DNA of 64,000 nt from Glaciecola siphonariae (GCF_042652645.1 NZ_JBHSGU010000005.1:558001-622000); one strand, 5' to 3'; shown: positions 8,610-18,023, numbered from the stretch's first letter. Notes: generated by a model from the sequence alone, not told the origin. Translations and numbers: made by a program.

Positions 8610-9258
8610 CTAATTTTGCTGCACTCAACACCAAAGCCGCAGATGGGCGTGTTTTAAAGTCAGGGTTTACATAATTGAACAAAACCGTGCCCTTAGTATC
8701 TGTAATAAAAATCGCAGGTGCAGGTAACACAGCGCGTTCAGTCGTATCGGCGCTTAGTTCAATTTGCATACGGTCTTTATATAACTTTCGGGTTTCGTCC
8801 GGCACGTAAAACCCGATGCCAAAACTACGAATTGCGTTTAGTTCAGCGTCAGAGATTAGCTGGGCGGCAAATTCAGTTTGTAATTTTTGTGCCTGCAGCT
8901 TCTCTGGCGTTTCGGGGGAAATAGCCAATATCTGATAGCCCTCTGCCACTAATTCTTGCTCAATATCTTTAAGCTCAGCTAATTGACGAGAGCAATACGG
9001 ACACCAGCCACCTCTATAAAACACAATCACACTTGGCTTTTGCATAAGTAAGGCCGGTAAGCTTACCGGTGAACCGTCTGCGGTTTTCACCATTACATTT
9101 GCTACCGTAGACCCGTTTAATATGGGCGTCACGTTTTCTGCTGTATCTGCGATTTGAGTTCGGTCTAGCGCATTCGCGTGGAGCGAAGTAAACGCAAGCG
9201 CAACGGCCACGAGCGCCAATAATCTAAAGTAAAGTGTTTGCTTGAAAATGTTTTTCAT
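8599..9258 (-). CDS. Exported peroxiredoxin-like (AhpC/TSA, thioredoxin-fold) protein
   Basis: 219 residues with a signal peptide (hydrophobic core ~9-24, cleavage likely after LHANA). The thioredoxin-fold active site RGGWCPYCSRQLAEL has a CxxC pair, as in peroxiredoxin-like family proteins and bacterioferritin-comigratory-type enzymes. A role in periplasmic peroxide or thiol redox chemistry is inferred. AGGGATATTTC precedes the ATG. It lies next to trmH on the same strand but has its own upstream region with a palindrome (9285-9301). Confidence 0.88.
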   Translation of the reverse strand: MKNIFKQTLYFRLLALVAVALAFTSLHANALDRTQIADTAENVTPILNGSTVANVMVKTADGSPVSLPALLMQKPSVIVFYRGGWCPYCSRQLAELKDIEQELVAEGYQILAISPETPEKLQAQKLQTEFAAQLISDAELNAIRSFGIGFYVPDETRKLYKDRMQIELSADTTERAVLPAPAIFITDTKGTVLFNYVNPDFKTRPSAALVLSAAKLVKQ

Positions 9259-9284
9259 GAAATATCCCTAAGGTGAACAGTATC

Positions 9285-9301
9285 GTCTTGCCAAACAAGA
9301 C
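9285..9301. promoter_or_regulatory. Inverted repeat upstream of the peroxiredoxin-like gene
   Basis: GTCTTG, five bases, CAAGAC: a perfect 6-bp-arm palindrome about 27 nt before the start codon. It is a candidate operator; no regulator is identified. Confidence 0.3.
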
Positions 9302-9379
9302 CTTTGAACCTTACAAATAATTTCATTGTTTTTGATTTAAACTCACGCTGGGCGAGTCGCGCGCTGCTGACTGAGCAAG

Positions 9380-10069
9380 TTAAGAGAACTGCAGAGCTTG
9401 CCACCACTGCTCGTCCGCCTCAATACAGCCTTGTTCATTGATGCGGGGGAAGGGTAAATTTCTGCGTTTACATTCTTTGTAAATAATTGGAAAACCGCCC
9501 TGAAACAGCGTCTCTTGGATATGCTGCTCACTCACTTTTTGAATGTGATACATTCCAGCCGCCTCTCGCTGACGCTGAGCCTCGTATAATATTACTGCCG
9601 CTGCAACAGATACATTCAGCGATTGCACCATGCCAACCATCGGTACCACGACCGATTTATCTGCCAAGGCCACCGCTTCATCGGTCGCGCCAGTTTTCTC
9701 TTGTCCAAGCAAAATAGCTGTAGGTTGGGTATAGTCAATATCTCTAAAGTCAACGGCGGTATCGTCTAAGTGAGTTACCAAGACCTGCATATTTTGCTGA
9801 TGCAATACATTAATCGCTTCGCTTAGGCTGCTATGGGCGTGAGTTTTAACCCATACCTGTGAGCCCATTGCCGTGCCCTTGCGCAGCGCTTTATTTTGCT
9901 CCCAAACAGCGTGTACATCGCAAACACCCACCGCATCTGCGCTGCGAATAACCGCGCTTACATTATGTGGTTTATGCACTTCTTCAAGTAAGAGGGTCAA
10001 ATCGGGCTGGCGCTTAGCAAGCACCTGATTAATTTTTTGGTAGCGCTCTGGGCTCATGCACTGTTGCAT
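9380..10069 (-). CDS. trmH: tRNA (guanosine-18-2'-O)-methyltransferase TrmH
   Basis: 229 residues, the same length as E. coli TrmH. SPOUT-class motifs are visible: VHKPHNVSAVIRSADAVGV near 31-49, LLGQEKTGATDEA, and MVQSLNVSVAAAVILYEAQRQ, which forms the trefoil knot and binds S-adenosylmethionine. It methylates the ribose of G18 in the tRNA D-loop. The start at 10069 is supported by AAGGA 7-8 nt upstream; the alternative at 10057 aligns with shorter homologues. It follows ridA after 15 bp, so they are likely co-transcribed with spoT. Confidence 0.96.
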   Translation of the reverse strand: MQQCMSPERYQKINQVLAKRQPDLTLLLEEVHKPHNVSAVIRSADAVGVCDVHAVWEQNKALRKGTAMGSQVWVKTHAHSSLSEAINVLHQQNMQVLVTHLDDTAVDFRDIDYTQPTAILLGQEKTGATDEAVALADKSVVVPMVGMVQSLNVSVAAAVILYEAQRQREAAGMYHIQKVSEQHIQETLFQGGFPIIYKECKRRNLPFPRINEQGCIEADEQWWQALQFS

Positions 10070-10084
10070 TGCCTAATCCTTAGT

Positions 10085-10471
10085 TTATTCAGGAAGAACC
10101 ATTACACCGTCAATCTCAATCTGTACAGCTTTTGGCAAGGCGCTGACCTGCACCGCTGCGCGCGCTGGATAGGGCTGTTTGAAATAACGCGCCATGACTT
10201 CATTAACTTTGGCAAACTGGCCCAAGTCGGTCAAAAAGATGTTCACTTTTACCAAGTTAGACATATTACCGCCAGCGGCCTTCACCACTGCTTGAATATT
10301 TTCGAAGACCTGAACCGCTTGTGCTTCAAAGTCTTCTGAGACGATTTCCATGGTGCTTGGCACTAATGGGATTTGACCTGACAAATACACCGTACTTCCG
10401 GCTTTTACGGCCTGACTGTATGTACCAATCGCTTCTGGAGCATCATTGGTTTGAATGATAGATTTTGACAT
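10085..10471 (-). CDS. ridA: RidA-family enamine/imine deaminase
   Basis: 128 residues, the usual size of the RidA/YjgF trimer-forming family. Characteristic pieces are IGTYSQAVKAG near the start, VYLSGQIPL, and the active-site arginine in PYPARAAVQVSALPK near 103. RidA hydrolyses reactive 2-aminoacrylate made by PLP enzymes such as threonine dehydratase. In many gammaproteobacteria it follows spoT, as here (67 bp gap). Confidence 0.95.
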   Translation of the reverse strand: MSKSIIQTNDAPEAIGTYSQAVKAGSTVYLSGQIPLVPSTMEIVSEDFEAQAVQVFENIQAVVKAAGGNMSNLVKVNIFLTDLGQFAKVNEVMARYFKQPYPARAAVQVSALPKAVQIEIDGVMVLPE

Positions 10472-10538
10472 AAGATTTCCTTAGTGTGTTTCATTGCCAA
10501 CGCCACGGTGCGCCTGATTACACGCAATACCTTTACGG

Positions 10539-12650
10539 CTATTTTGGCTTGTATTGGCTGTGTCTCGATATGTTTTGCAGCTCAGGTAAGGCGCGAATTT
10601 TGCGCATAATGTTCGCGAGGTGCAAGCGGTTTTGGGTGGTAAGTTCAATATCAATTACGTAGTGGTTATCGTCGCGGTCTTCGGTCTGTAGGTTGATAAT
10701 ACTAGAGTCACAGCTCGCAATTGCTGCGGTGAGCGCTGCCAGCGTGCCTTGTCGATTAATAAGTTCAATTCTAAGTGCCGCTTTAAAGTCGCCTTGTGCG
10801 TCTTCATCCCATAGCATGGGTAAAACGCGATTTGGCTCTTCTTTACTTAGCTTACGAATGTTAGTACAGCCTGTTTGATGAATCACCACGCCGCGCCCTG
10901 GGCTTAGAATAGCTACAATTTCATCATCGGGGATAGGGTGGCAGCAGCGCGAAAAGTGCACCATGAGACCTTCTGTACCCTTAATGGCGACTTTGCTTTT
11001 CTTCTCGGGTATTTCGGTATTCTCGCCCACTAGTCGACGCGCAATCATGGCGCTTATTTCGTTGCCCATACCAATATTGGCAAGCAGTTCATCAAAGTTT
11101 TGATATTTTGTTTCTTCGACGACCCGTGCGATGTCATCTTCGGCAATTTCGTCCAGCTTTATTGCGCCAAGCGCATGCCGTAATAGCCTGTTGCCCATAT
11201 TCGTAGCATCATGGGCATGCTGACGTTTTAAATAATGCCGGATATTCGAGCGAGCGCGAGCGCTCACCACAAAATTTAGCCAGTTGGCATTCGGTTTAGC
11301 CCTAGGCGAGGTGATCACCTCAACACTTTGGCCATTATCAAGCGGCTTGTTCAGAGGGAAGTTACGATGGTCGACCCGCGCACCCACGCAGGTATTTCCC
11401 ACATCAGAGTGCACTGCGTACGCAAAGTCCACGGCAGTTGCGCCCATTGGGAGCTCAATAATGCGGCCTTTTGGTGTAAACACATAAATTTCGTCTGGAA
11501 ACAGGTCTGACTTAACACTTTCAATAAATTCAGCCGAGCTCGACGAGCGTTGCTGCAACTCAACCACCGACTGCATCCACTGATTGGCGCGCATTTGAGC
11601 GGTTGTGCCGCGATCGTCTGCCTCTTTATAAAGCCAGTGGGCTGCAACGCCTTTGTCTGCCATGTGGTCCATTTCTTCGGTGCGAATTTGCACCTCAACG
11701 GGAATGCCGTGAGGTCCTTTCAACGAAGTATGTAACGACTGATACCCATTAGAACGCGGAATCGCAATGTAGTCTTTAAAGCGGTTTTCAATAGGCTTGT
11801 ATAATCCATGAATAGCGCCCAGCACCCGATAGCAATTGTCGACTTTATCTACCACGACTCTGAAGCCGTAAATGTCCATCACCTCTGTAAACGACAGCTC
11901 TTTATTTTTCATCTTACGGTAAATCGAATATAAGTGCTTTTCTCTACCGGCTACGCGTCCGTCAATGCCGAACTCTTTAAGCTTGTTTTGAAGCTCCAAG
12001 CGCGTTTTCTCAATCACTTCTTTGCGATTGCCACGCGCTTGCGTCACGGCCGATTTCAAGGCCCGATGGCGCATAGGATACATCGCCTGAAAACCTAGAT
12101 TTTCCAGCTCGTTCTTAATATCGTGGATACCCAGCCGATGGGCTAGAGGCGCGTATATTTCGAGCGTTTCAAGCGCTATACGTCGGCGCTTGTCGGGCCT
12201 TAGAGACCCTAAGGTGCGCATGTTGTGGGTGCGGTCAGCTAGCTTGATCAGAATCACGCGAATGTCTTGCACCATGGCCATCAGCATCTTACGAAAGTTT
12301 TCGGCCTGCGCCTCCTGCTTACTGCCAAACTTCAGTTTATCGAGCTTACTTACGCCCTCCACCAGCTCGGCCACTGTCTCGCCAAACGCTAAACTTAAAT
12401 CTTCTTTGGAATACTCGGTATCTTCAATAACGTCGTGTAATAGCGCGGCCATAAGCGTTTCGTAGTCTAAACGCATATCGGCAAGAATACCGCTTACCGC
12501 CACTGGATGTGTAATATACGGGTCGCCGCTCGACCGCGTTTGCCCATCGTGCGCATCGCGGGCAAGCACGTACGCTGCCTGAACATATTCCACTTGTTCT
12601 ACAGACAAATACTCACTTATTTTTGCTTTCAGCCCTTCAAATAGGTACAC
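10539..12650 (-). CDS. spoT: Bifunctional (p)ppGpp synthetase/hydrolase SpoT
   Basis: 703 residues with the full SpoT architecture: an HD hydrolase domain (ITHP at 46-49, LLHDVIEDT with H72 and D73), the RelA/SpoT synthetase domain (~240-340, including MDIYGFRVVVD), a TGS domain (~390-450), a zinc-finger/helical region with SRCCHPIPDD, and a C-terminal ACT domain (~630-700). The intact HD motif separates it from RelA, where this is degraded. It controls the stringent-response alarmone. A terminator hairpin lies between rpoZ and this gene. Confidence 0.97.
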   Translation of the reverse strand: MYLFEGLKAKISEYLSVEQVEYVQAAYVLARDAHDGQTRSSGDPYITHPVAVSGILADMRLDYETLMAALLHDVIEDTEYSKEDLSLAFGETVAELVEGVSKLDKLKFGSKQEAQAENFRKMLMAMVQDIRVILIKLADRTHNMRTLGSLRPDKRRRIALETLEIYAPLAHRLGIHDIKNELENLGFQAMYPMRHRALKSAVTQARGNRKEVIEKTRLELQNKLKEFGIDGRVAGREKHLYSIYRKMKNKELSFTEVMDIYGFRVVVDKVDNCYRVLGAIHGLYKPIENRFKDYIAIPRSNGYQSLHTSLKGPHGIPVEVQIRTEEMDHMADKGVAAHWLYKEADDRGTTAQMRANQWMQSVVELQQRSSSSAEFIESVKSDLFPDEIYVFTPKGRIIELPMGATAVDFAYAVHSDVGNTCVGARVDHRNFPLNKPLDNGQSVEVITSPRAKPNANWLNFVVSARARSNIRHYLKRQHAHDATNMGNRLLRHALGAIKLDEIAEDDIARVVEETKYQNFDELLANIGMGNEISAMIARRLVGENTEIPEKKSKVAIKGTEGLMVHFSRCCHPIPDDEIVAILSPGRGVVIHQTGCTNIRKLSKEEPNRVLPMLWDEDAQGDFKAALRIELINRQGTLAALTAAIASCDSSIINLQTEDRDDNHYVIDIELTTQNRLHLANIMRKIRALPELQNISRHSQYKPK

Positions 12651-12710
12651 GTAAACACTTCATAATCATGTATGGCTTAAGAATACGGTTATTTTACCAA
12701 CATGCAAACG

Positions 12711-12737
12711 CAAAAACGCCGATTTTCATCGGCGTTT
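12711..12737 (-). terminator. Intrinsic terminator between rpoZ and spoT
   Basis: A perfect 10-bp stem (12714-12723 with 12728-12737) and a 4-nt loop, followed on the minus strand by TTTTTG. It lies after rpoZ and before spoT, so it should stop or reduce read-through from rpoZ into spoT. Confidence 0.8.
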
Positions 12738-12847
12738 GGATTTATTTTTGTACTTACCCGAGCAAATGAGAAACTGGTGCTCGTTCAGCCGCAATATAAG
12801 GCGCTTGTTTCGGTGTTATCCGGCGCTATATGCGTTGGAATTTGCGT

Positions 12848-13120
12848 TTAGCTATTCGCTAAAATGCTCGCAACTGATGCAAACTCTGCCGCTTCTTGCT
12901 CACGCTGGTCTTGCAAATCAGTCGCTTGAACGGTTTCAGCATTCACTAAACCTAATTCGATTTCTCGAAGGGCTACTACCGTTGGCTTATCATTGCCCAT
13001 TTCAACTAAAGGGTCTTTACCTTCAGTGGCAATCTGACGGGCGCGACGAGCGGCCACTAACACTAAGTCAAATCGGTTACCGATTTTGTCTACTGCGTCT
13101 TCTACTGTTACACGTGCCAT
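12848..13120 (-). CDS. rpoZ: RNA polymerase omega subunit
   Basis: 90 residues starting MARVTVEDAVDKIGNRFDL, the standard omega N-terminus, with VLVAARRARQI following. Omega helps fold and assemble the beta' subunit and forms part of the ppGpp site. The ATG at 13118-13120 is chosen over an upstream in-frame start because CGGAGC sits before it and the family begins here. The neighbour upstream is DUF1501 rather than the usual gmk. Confidence 0.97.
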   Translation of the reverse strand: MARVTVEDAVDKIGNRFDLVLVAARRARQIATEGKDPLVEMGNDKPTVVALREIELGLVNAETVQATDLQDQREQEAAEFASVASILANS

Positions 13121-13257
13121 GAATGCTCCGAAAATTGAATGTCGATTTAAAAATTGGGTCGCGAAGTATACTGCATAAAACTGATATAGCATAGTACAAA
13201 TATATGTCTAAACAAGTTTATCTCCGGCAAGAGGCGCGCTTCTGTCTCTACGTTGCT

Positions 13258-14634
13258 TTAAACGTATGTTTTAAACATAGACAAGGCGTTGGCGTCGAAA
13301 CGGTTTAAATTCATAAAAATGGTGTTGATCTCCGGCTCACTTAAGCCAAACCATCGCGCTAGGTCGGCTCCCATCTGCTCAACACTAAGCTCAGGCACCA
13401 TTCGCCCGTCTCCCATGTCGTCGTTGGAGTTAAGGGCTAATGAAGGTAGTCGACCAAATATCTCGCCACCTTTTACCGCATCGCCCATTACCATTTGATG
13501 ACCGCCCCAGCCGTGATCAGTTCCATCTCCGTTGCTCGTTAAAGTGCGACCAAACTCAGACATCGTAAAGGTGGTAACACCTTGAGCTAGGCCTCGTGCG
13601 TCAATATCTTGTTGAAATGACTGCAAAGCATGGCCTAAATACTGCAATAACTGCGGATGCACAGATGACTGATTATCGTGGGTATCCCATCCGCCCATAC
13701 CAACAAAGTAAATTTGCCGTGGCTGTCCCAAAGCTTGCTGACTTGCAATGAGTCGAGCCACCATTTTTAACTGCTGCGCCAGATTATTATCTTCGTTATA
13801 GCTAACCTCGGTAGGCGCCACAGAAGAAAGTGCCTGTATCAGCCGCTCATTATTTTGCGCCGCACTCTGCAGTTTACTGGCGTATGCTCGCTCAAAAGGA
13901 TGCTGTACATCCTCAAGCAAGCGGCTAAACACATCAATGCGACGAGCGTTCCAGTCTTTAGTCGGGTCAAGCGCTGCCATTTGTTCCGGACCGGAGGCGT
14001 CAACAGAAAAGGGCTGAATGATGGTGCCCGCCTGCATTAAGTTGTTTCCGTTAATCGACAGATTCATCGATAGCGGGTCGCTGGTGTCGGCAATCAAATC
14101 GGCCATACGCCCACCCCACCCGGTACTAGAGCCGGTATACCCAAGACCGCTCTGCCATAAACCCTGCTGATCATTGTGGGAAAACAACTGGGGGGGCAAT
14201 AAAGACGGCTGGTTTTTTATCATGGCTTTTGTAACAGGCTGCGTCATCGGACCAATATTGGCCACAAGCGATAGCTTTTTCTCGTCAAACAATTGCGCTA
14301 AAGCGCTCGCTGCCGTTGGCATACCCACACTATATGGTGACGTGCTGTTTGGTGAGATGCCCCTCACTTGATCTGGCGAATACGCAAGATTTTGGCGCAC
14401 ACCTTTATATGTTTGATAGTCGCCCGCTTGTGTTGGCACCAAAAGATTATATGAGTCACAGCCGCCGAACAAAAACACACAAACAAGGGCTTTGTTATCG
14501 CTAAAACGGCTCGAACTTTGCGCTAGTACACGCTTGCCCAAACCTAAATGCAAACCTAAAGATGCGGCAGTAGTGATGCCTGCTGCTCGCGCGAGGCTCG
14601 TTTTCAAAAATTGACGACGTGATTGCTTAGCCAT
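13258..14634 (-). CDS. DUF1501 family exported protein
   Basis: 458 residues with a twin-arginine signal (SRRQFLKTS, then a hydrophobic stretch, ending VLAQ). The body has DUF1501 hallmarks: LVCVFLFGGCDSYNLLVPT, a Q-G-L rich middle (NDQQGLWQSG), GGWDTHDNQ, and TMSEFGRTLTSNGDGTDHGWGG. DUF1501 belongs to the alkaline-phosphatase/sulfatase-like fold; its substrate is not established. It starts 11 bp after the DUF1800 gene, and the pairing is widely conserved in marine bacteria, suggesting a joint function in the cell envelope. Confidence 0.93.
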   Translation of the reverse strand: MAKQSRRQFLKTSLARAAGITTAASLGLHLGLGKRVLAQSSSRFSDNKALVCVFLFGGCDSYNLLVPTQAGDYQTYKGVRQNLAYSPDQVRGISPNSTSPYSVGMPTAASALAQLFDEKKLSLVANIGPMTQPVTKAMIKNQPSLLPPQLFSHNDQQGLWQSGLGYTGSSTGWGGRMADLIADTSDPLSMNLSINGNNLMQAGTIIQPFSVDASGPEQMAALDPTKDWNARRIDVFSRLLEDVQHPFERAYASKLQSAAQNNERLIQALSSVAPTEVSYNEDNNLAQQLKMVARLIASQQALGQPRQIYFVGMGGWDTHDNQSSVHPQLLQYLGHALQSFQQDIDARGLAQGVTTFTMSEFGRTLTSNGDGTDHGWGGHQMVMGDAVKGGEIFGRLPSLALNSNDDMGDGRMVPELSVEQMGADLARWFGLSEPEINTIFMNLNRFDANALSMFKTYV

Positions 14635-14645
14635 AAAAACTGCTC

Positions 14646-16412
14646 CTAATGCTGCAGCGCAAACTGCGGGGATGCAGTGATTAAAAACACCAAGTTGGCA
14701 ATGCGCTCACTGTCGTTGCGCCCTCCACCCTCTATCAGCGCTTCTTTTAGAATTGCTTGATAGTTTTCACTCATGCGCCCAGACATGAGCAAGAGATTAA
14801 GCTCGTCGATAAGCGCATCAGGGTCGTCAACTAATGCCGCCTGCGGGCTAAAATCAAGCACGATTGCATCAGCATCCACGCCATCGGGCTTATTTATATA
14901 TGACCATAAACCGAAGTAGGCCATAAAGTTTGTTTGCCTAACAGCAAACGTTTCGGTCACGATTTGCAGTTCAGGTGAACGCATGTTTGCATCGGCAAGC
15001 TCGCCAGCAGCAGTATAATCAGGTAGGTAAAAGTTAAACACTGACGGCGCGGCGAGTGGCGCTTGGTTAAAATAATATTCTGGCCAGGCTTGTTTTATTC
15101 GACCGTCTACATGGCTTGCCAAAAAGGCGCGCCATAAATGGGTGCCTTTTAAAATAGGCTCTTTGATTTTGCCAAAACGCTCGGGCATGGTCATATGCCC
15201 TTCCCGCGCCTCTGCATCCATAATCAAGGCTTTCACAACCGCAGATAAATCGCCCCGTACGCCGGCACCGTTGTCGTTAAAGACAGACGCAACACGTGCA
15301 ATATATTCGGGAGTGGGATTACTTGTGACCAAACGCATAATGAGGTGTTTAGCCACAAATGGTGCAAGATTTGGGTGGTTAAATAAGCTATCTAGCGCCA
15401 TTTTTAAATCTTGTTCTGCACTCTGATTTGCCGGCACGATAACGCCGTTTAGCAGCGTTTTCTCAGATTTATCATGCCGAGTTTCTACGGCAGTCATAGG
15501 GGCTAGAGTATTGTAGTTTTCCCAGTATTTATACCAGCTTTGCTCGCTCGTGCCGTTAAAATGCCAGCCAGTAAATACCTTGGCGTAGTTTTCAATGCTG
15601 GTTTGATCATAGGTGGCAATAGGCTGATTGTTTTCATCTAACTTGGCGCTTGCGTCAAGATTAAGCTCGACTAAACCAATTGAAAATAGCTGCATGACTT
15701 CTCGTGCGAAATTTTCGTCTGGTCGAATATTTTTGTCCTCATCGGCCTTCTCGTTACCAAGCATACTCAAGTACATGCCCATCAAAGGCGAGAGCGTCAC
15801 TTCTTCAAGCAAGACGCGATAATTGCCGAAGGCATTTTTTGCCAGTAGGTCGTAGTAGTTAACAATCGCTTCGTGTTCGTCAAAAAAATTACTTCGCTCT
15901 GAGATGACCATTAGCTGGCTGAGCGCAAATGCAACGCGTTGGCGCAGTTGGTCCTCACCATATAACGCAGATTGCCACCATGCTTCCATGCGATGTAAAC
16001 GCCAAATCTCCTCGTCGTCGACCAAGGTAGATTCAAGCTGTTTAAGCGTCTCTAGATGCGACGTTGCGGGCATGGCAAGTTGAGCGTTAAGCCATTGCTC
16101 TTGGCCTAATTCCACCACCGACTCGATGTCTTTTAATGTAGGGCCGAAGGTGGTTTGGCTAAGCAAGCGCGCGGCCTCAACGCGCTGTTCCCAAAGCTGC
16201 TCTGGTGTTGGTGGCGGCGCAGGAGCCGGTGCGGGTGTTGGTGCAGGCGCCACGGGAGTTGCCGGCACTTGCTCACTGGCATTGTCAGAACCACCTGAAC
16301 AGGCGCTTATGGTGACACTCACTGAAATTAGTAGGAAAACGTGAACAAATGCTTTTAGCAAGTTACTGCCGCCTGAGTGGGTAAATAAACGATTAGCAGT
16401 ATGAATTGTCAT
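14646..16412 (-). CDS. DUF1800 family lipoprotein
   Basis: 588 residues with an N-terminal hydrophobic segment ending in a lipobox-like TISACSGG, then a Pro/Ala-rich linker (APTPAPAPAPPPTPEQLW) and the DUF1800 domain: RLLSQTTFGPT near 83, QLRQRVAFALSQ, NFAREVMQLFSIGLVEL, and KVFTGWHF. DUF1800 is of unknown activity and almost always precedes DUF1501, as here. The Pro-Ala linker probably spans the space between the membrane anchor and the domain. The pair is inserted between gmk and rpoZ. Confidence 0.92.
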   Translation of the reverse strand: MTIHTANRLFTHSGGSNLLKAFVHVFLLISVSVTISACSGGSDNASEQVPATPVAPAPTPAPAPAPPPTPEQLWEQRVEAARLLSQTTFGPTLKDIESVVELGQEQWLNAQLAMPATSHLETLKQLESTLVDDEEIWRLHRMEAWWQSALYGEDQLRQRVAFALSQLMVISERSNFFDEHEAIVNYYDLLAKNAFGNYRVLLEEVTLSPLMGMYLSMLGNEKADEDKNIRPDENFAREVMQLFSIGLVELNLDASAKLDENNQPIATYDQTSIENYAKVFTGWHFNGTSEQSWYKYWENYNTLAPMTAVETRHDKSEKTLLNGVIVPANQSAEQDLKMALDSLFNHPNLAPFVAKHLIMRLVTSNPTPEYIARVASVFNDNGAGVRGDLSAVVKALIMDAEAREGHMTMPERFGKIKEPILKGTHLWRAFLASHVDGRIKQAWPEYYFNQAPLAAPSVFNFYLPDYTAAGELADANMRSPELQIVTETFAVRQTNFMAYFGLWSYINKPDGVDADAIVLDFSPQAALVDDPDALIDELNLLLMSGRMSENYQAILKEALIEGGGRNDSERIANLVFLITASPQFALQH

Positions 16413-16533
16413 GCAAACCCCAAAAAGTGACTATCTTTAAATAACGATCTTTTCGGAGTAAAGACAGACTTGATAGTACTGCCTAAAATTTAACCGACTT
16501 GTGGGGCAATAGCAAACTCTTAGACTCAGTTGC

Positions 16534-17178
16534 CTACTTGCCCGTAAGCGACGCCAGTAGCTCAGCGTGCCTTGCCTGCTGCTTATTGGCCTTTAAAGAC
16601 TGACCATTGACGATACTCACAAAGTCACTGAGGGCTTGCTCAAAATCGTCATTTACCACTAAATAATCAAACTCTTTGTAGTGCGACATTTCCGATACCG
16701 CCTCTTGCATGCGCTTATCAATCACATCGCTTGAGTCTTTACCGCGTCCTATTAGTCTCTCGCGCAGACTTTCAATAGACGGAGGTAAAATAAAGATGCT
16801 CACCACATCGGGGTTAACTGCCTTGATTTGTCTTGCACCCTGCCAGTCTATGTCCAAAAACACATCAATACCCTGACTGAGTTTATCGCTAATGGCCTCT
16901 TTTGATGTCCCGTAATAATTGCCGAACACCTTTGCATACTCATAAAATGCATCTTGCTCTATTAACGCCTCAAAATCTTCTATGCTTGTAAAGTGGTAGT
17001 GTTTTGCGTTTACTTCGCCCTCTCGCGGAGCACGTGTGGTGTGCGACACCGACAGTTGCGCCGGGTTGCTGAGTTTATTTTGCGCGGAGTATTCGAGCAG
17101 AGCGGCAATCAGACTCGATTTGCCTGCACCCGACGGAGCAGCAACAATAAAAAGATTGCCTAAAGCTTGGTTTATCAT
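16534..17178 (-). CDS. gmk: Guanylate kinase
   Basis: 214 residues; phosphorylates GMP to GDP. The P-loop APSGAGKSSL is at 14-23, and the GMP-binding region SHTTRAPREGEVNAKHYHF follows at ~45-63, then FLDIDWQGA. It is divergent from the esterase gene across an 81-bp intergenic region. In E. coli rpoZ follows directly; here a DUF1800/DUF1501 pair intervenes. Confidence 0.97.
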   Translation of the reverse strand: MINQALGNLFIVAAPSGAGKSSLIAALLEYSAQNKLSNPAQLSVSHTTRAPREGEVNAKHYHFTSIEDFEALIEQDAFYEYAKVFGNYYGTSKEAISDKLSQGIDVFLDIDWQGARQIKAVNPDVVSIFILPPSIESLRERLIGRGKDSSDVIDKRMQEAVSEMSHYKEFDYLVVNDDFEQALSDFVSIVNGQSLKANKQQARHAELLASLTGK

Positions 17179-17259
17179 GACGTATGCACGCTATCAGTTA
17201 GTCTTGAATTCTTTGGGTATGATAGCATATAGCGAGTGTCTTAAAACATAAGGAAAAAT

Positions 17260-17931
17260 ATGAGTCAGGAACAATTGCAAGGCGTTATTCAAGAGCCAAA
17301 AGGTGAACACAAAGCGAGCATAATCTGGCTACACGGCTTAGGAGATTCGGGCAATGGTTTTGCACCAATCGCACCAGAGCTCAAGTTACCCGACAGTCTG
17401 GGCGTTAAGTTTATTTTTCCGCACGCGCCCATTCGGCCGGTCACCATTAATAACGGCATGGAAATGCGAGCGTGGTACGACATCAAATCAATGGATATGG
17501 AAAGCCGAGCGGATGTTGCCGGTGTAATCGAGTCATCTAACTTGGTAAAAGCGCTAGTTGAAGCGGAGATTGAAGCGGGCATCGCGCCCAATAAAATATG
17601 TTTAGTTGGCTTTTCTCAAGGCGGCGTTATCGCCCTTCATTTAGGCACTCGTTTTGATAAGCCGCTTGCAGGTATTGTCGCCCTATCAACATACATGAGT
17701 GCAGCACACACGCTAAGTGCAGAAAAACACGAAGCCAATCAGCACACGCCTATTTTGTTTTGCCATGGTCAACAAGACGAAGTCGTACCGCTGTTTTTGG
17801 GTCGAAGCGCGTATCAAACCTTGAAAGAAAACAGTTACACGGTAGATTGGAAAGAATACATCATGCAGCACAATGTTTGCCTACCCGAAATTAACGATAT
17901 ATCAAAATTTTTGCAGAAGCAGCTTGCGTAG
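17260..17931 (+). CDS. Carboxylesterase/acyl-protein-thioesterase-like hydrolase
   Basis: 223 residues with the alpha/beta hydrolase fold: oxyanion region IIWLHGLGDSGNGF at 21-34, nucleophile GFSQGG (~117-122), acid GQQDEVVP, and histidine in MQHNVCLPEI. This matches the phospholipase/carboxylesterase family (EstB, YpfH, acyl-protein thioesterase). It hydrolyses short-chain esters or thioesters; the natural substrate is unknown. AAGGAAAAAT precedes the ATG. Confidence 0.92.
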   Translation: MSQEQLQGVIQEPKGEHKASIIWLHGLGDSGNGFAPIAPELKLPDSLGVKFIFPHAPIRPVTINNGMEMRAWYDIKSMDMESRADVAGVIESSNLVKALVEAEIEAGIAPNKICLVGFSQGGVIALHLGTRFDKPLAGIVALSTYMSAAHTLSAEKHEANQHTPILFCHGQQDEVVPLFLGRSAYQTLKENSYTVDWKEYIMQHNVCLPEINDISKFLQKQLA

Positions 17932-18023
17932 CGCTTAATTAATAAATTCGTAAATATTGGTTAACCTAGTTGGCGCTTTTCGTTATGATTTGCGCCACTT
18001 ATCTGTTTGACCTCGGAATGCCA

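Noticed and set aside
11351..11698. Minus-strand frame within spoT
   Set aside because: Overlaps spoT in another frame with no recognisable domain; shadow of a conserved gene.
12736..13122. 128-codon plus-strand frame over rpoZ
   Set aside because: It lies fully antisense to rpoZ, whose N-terminus, ribosome-binding site and family match are clear.
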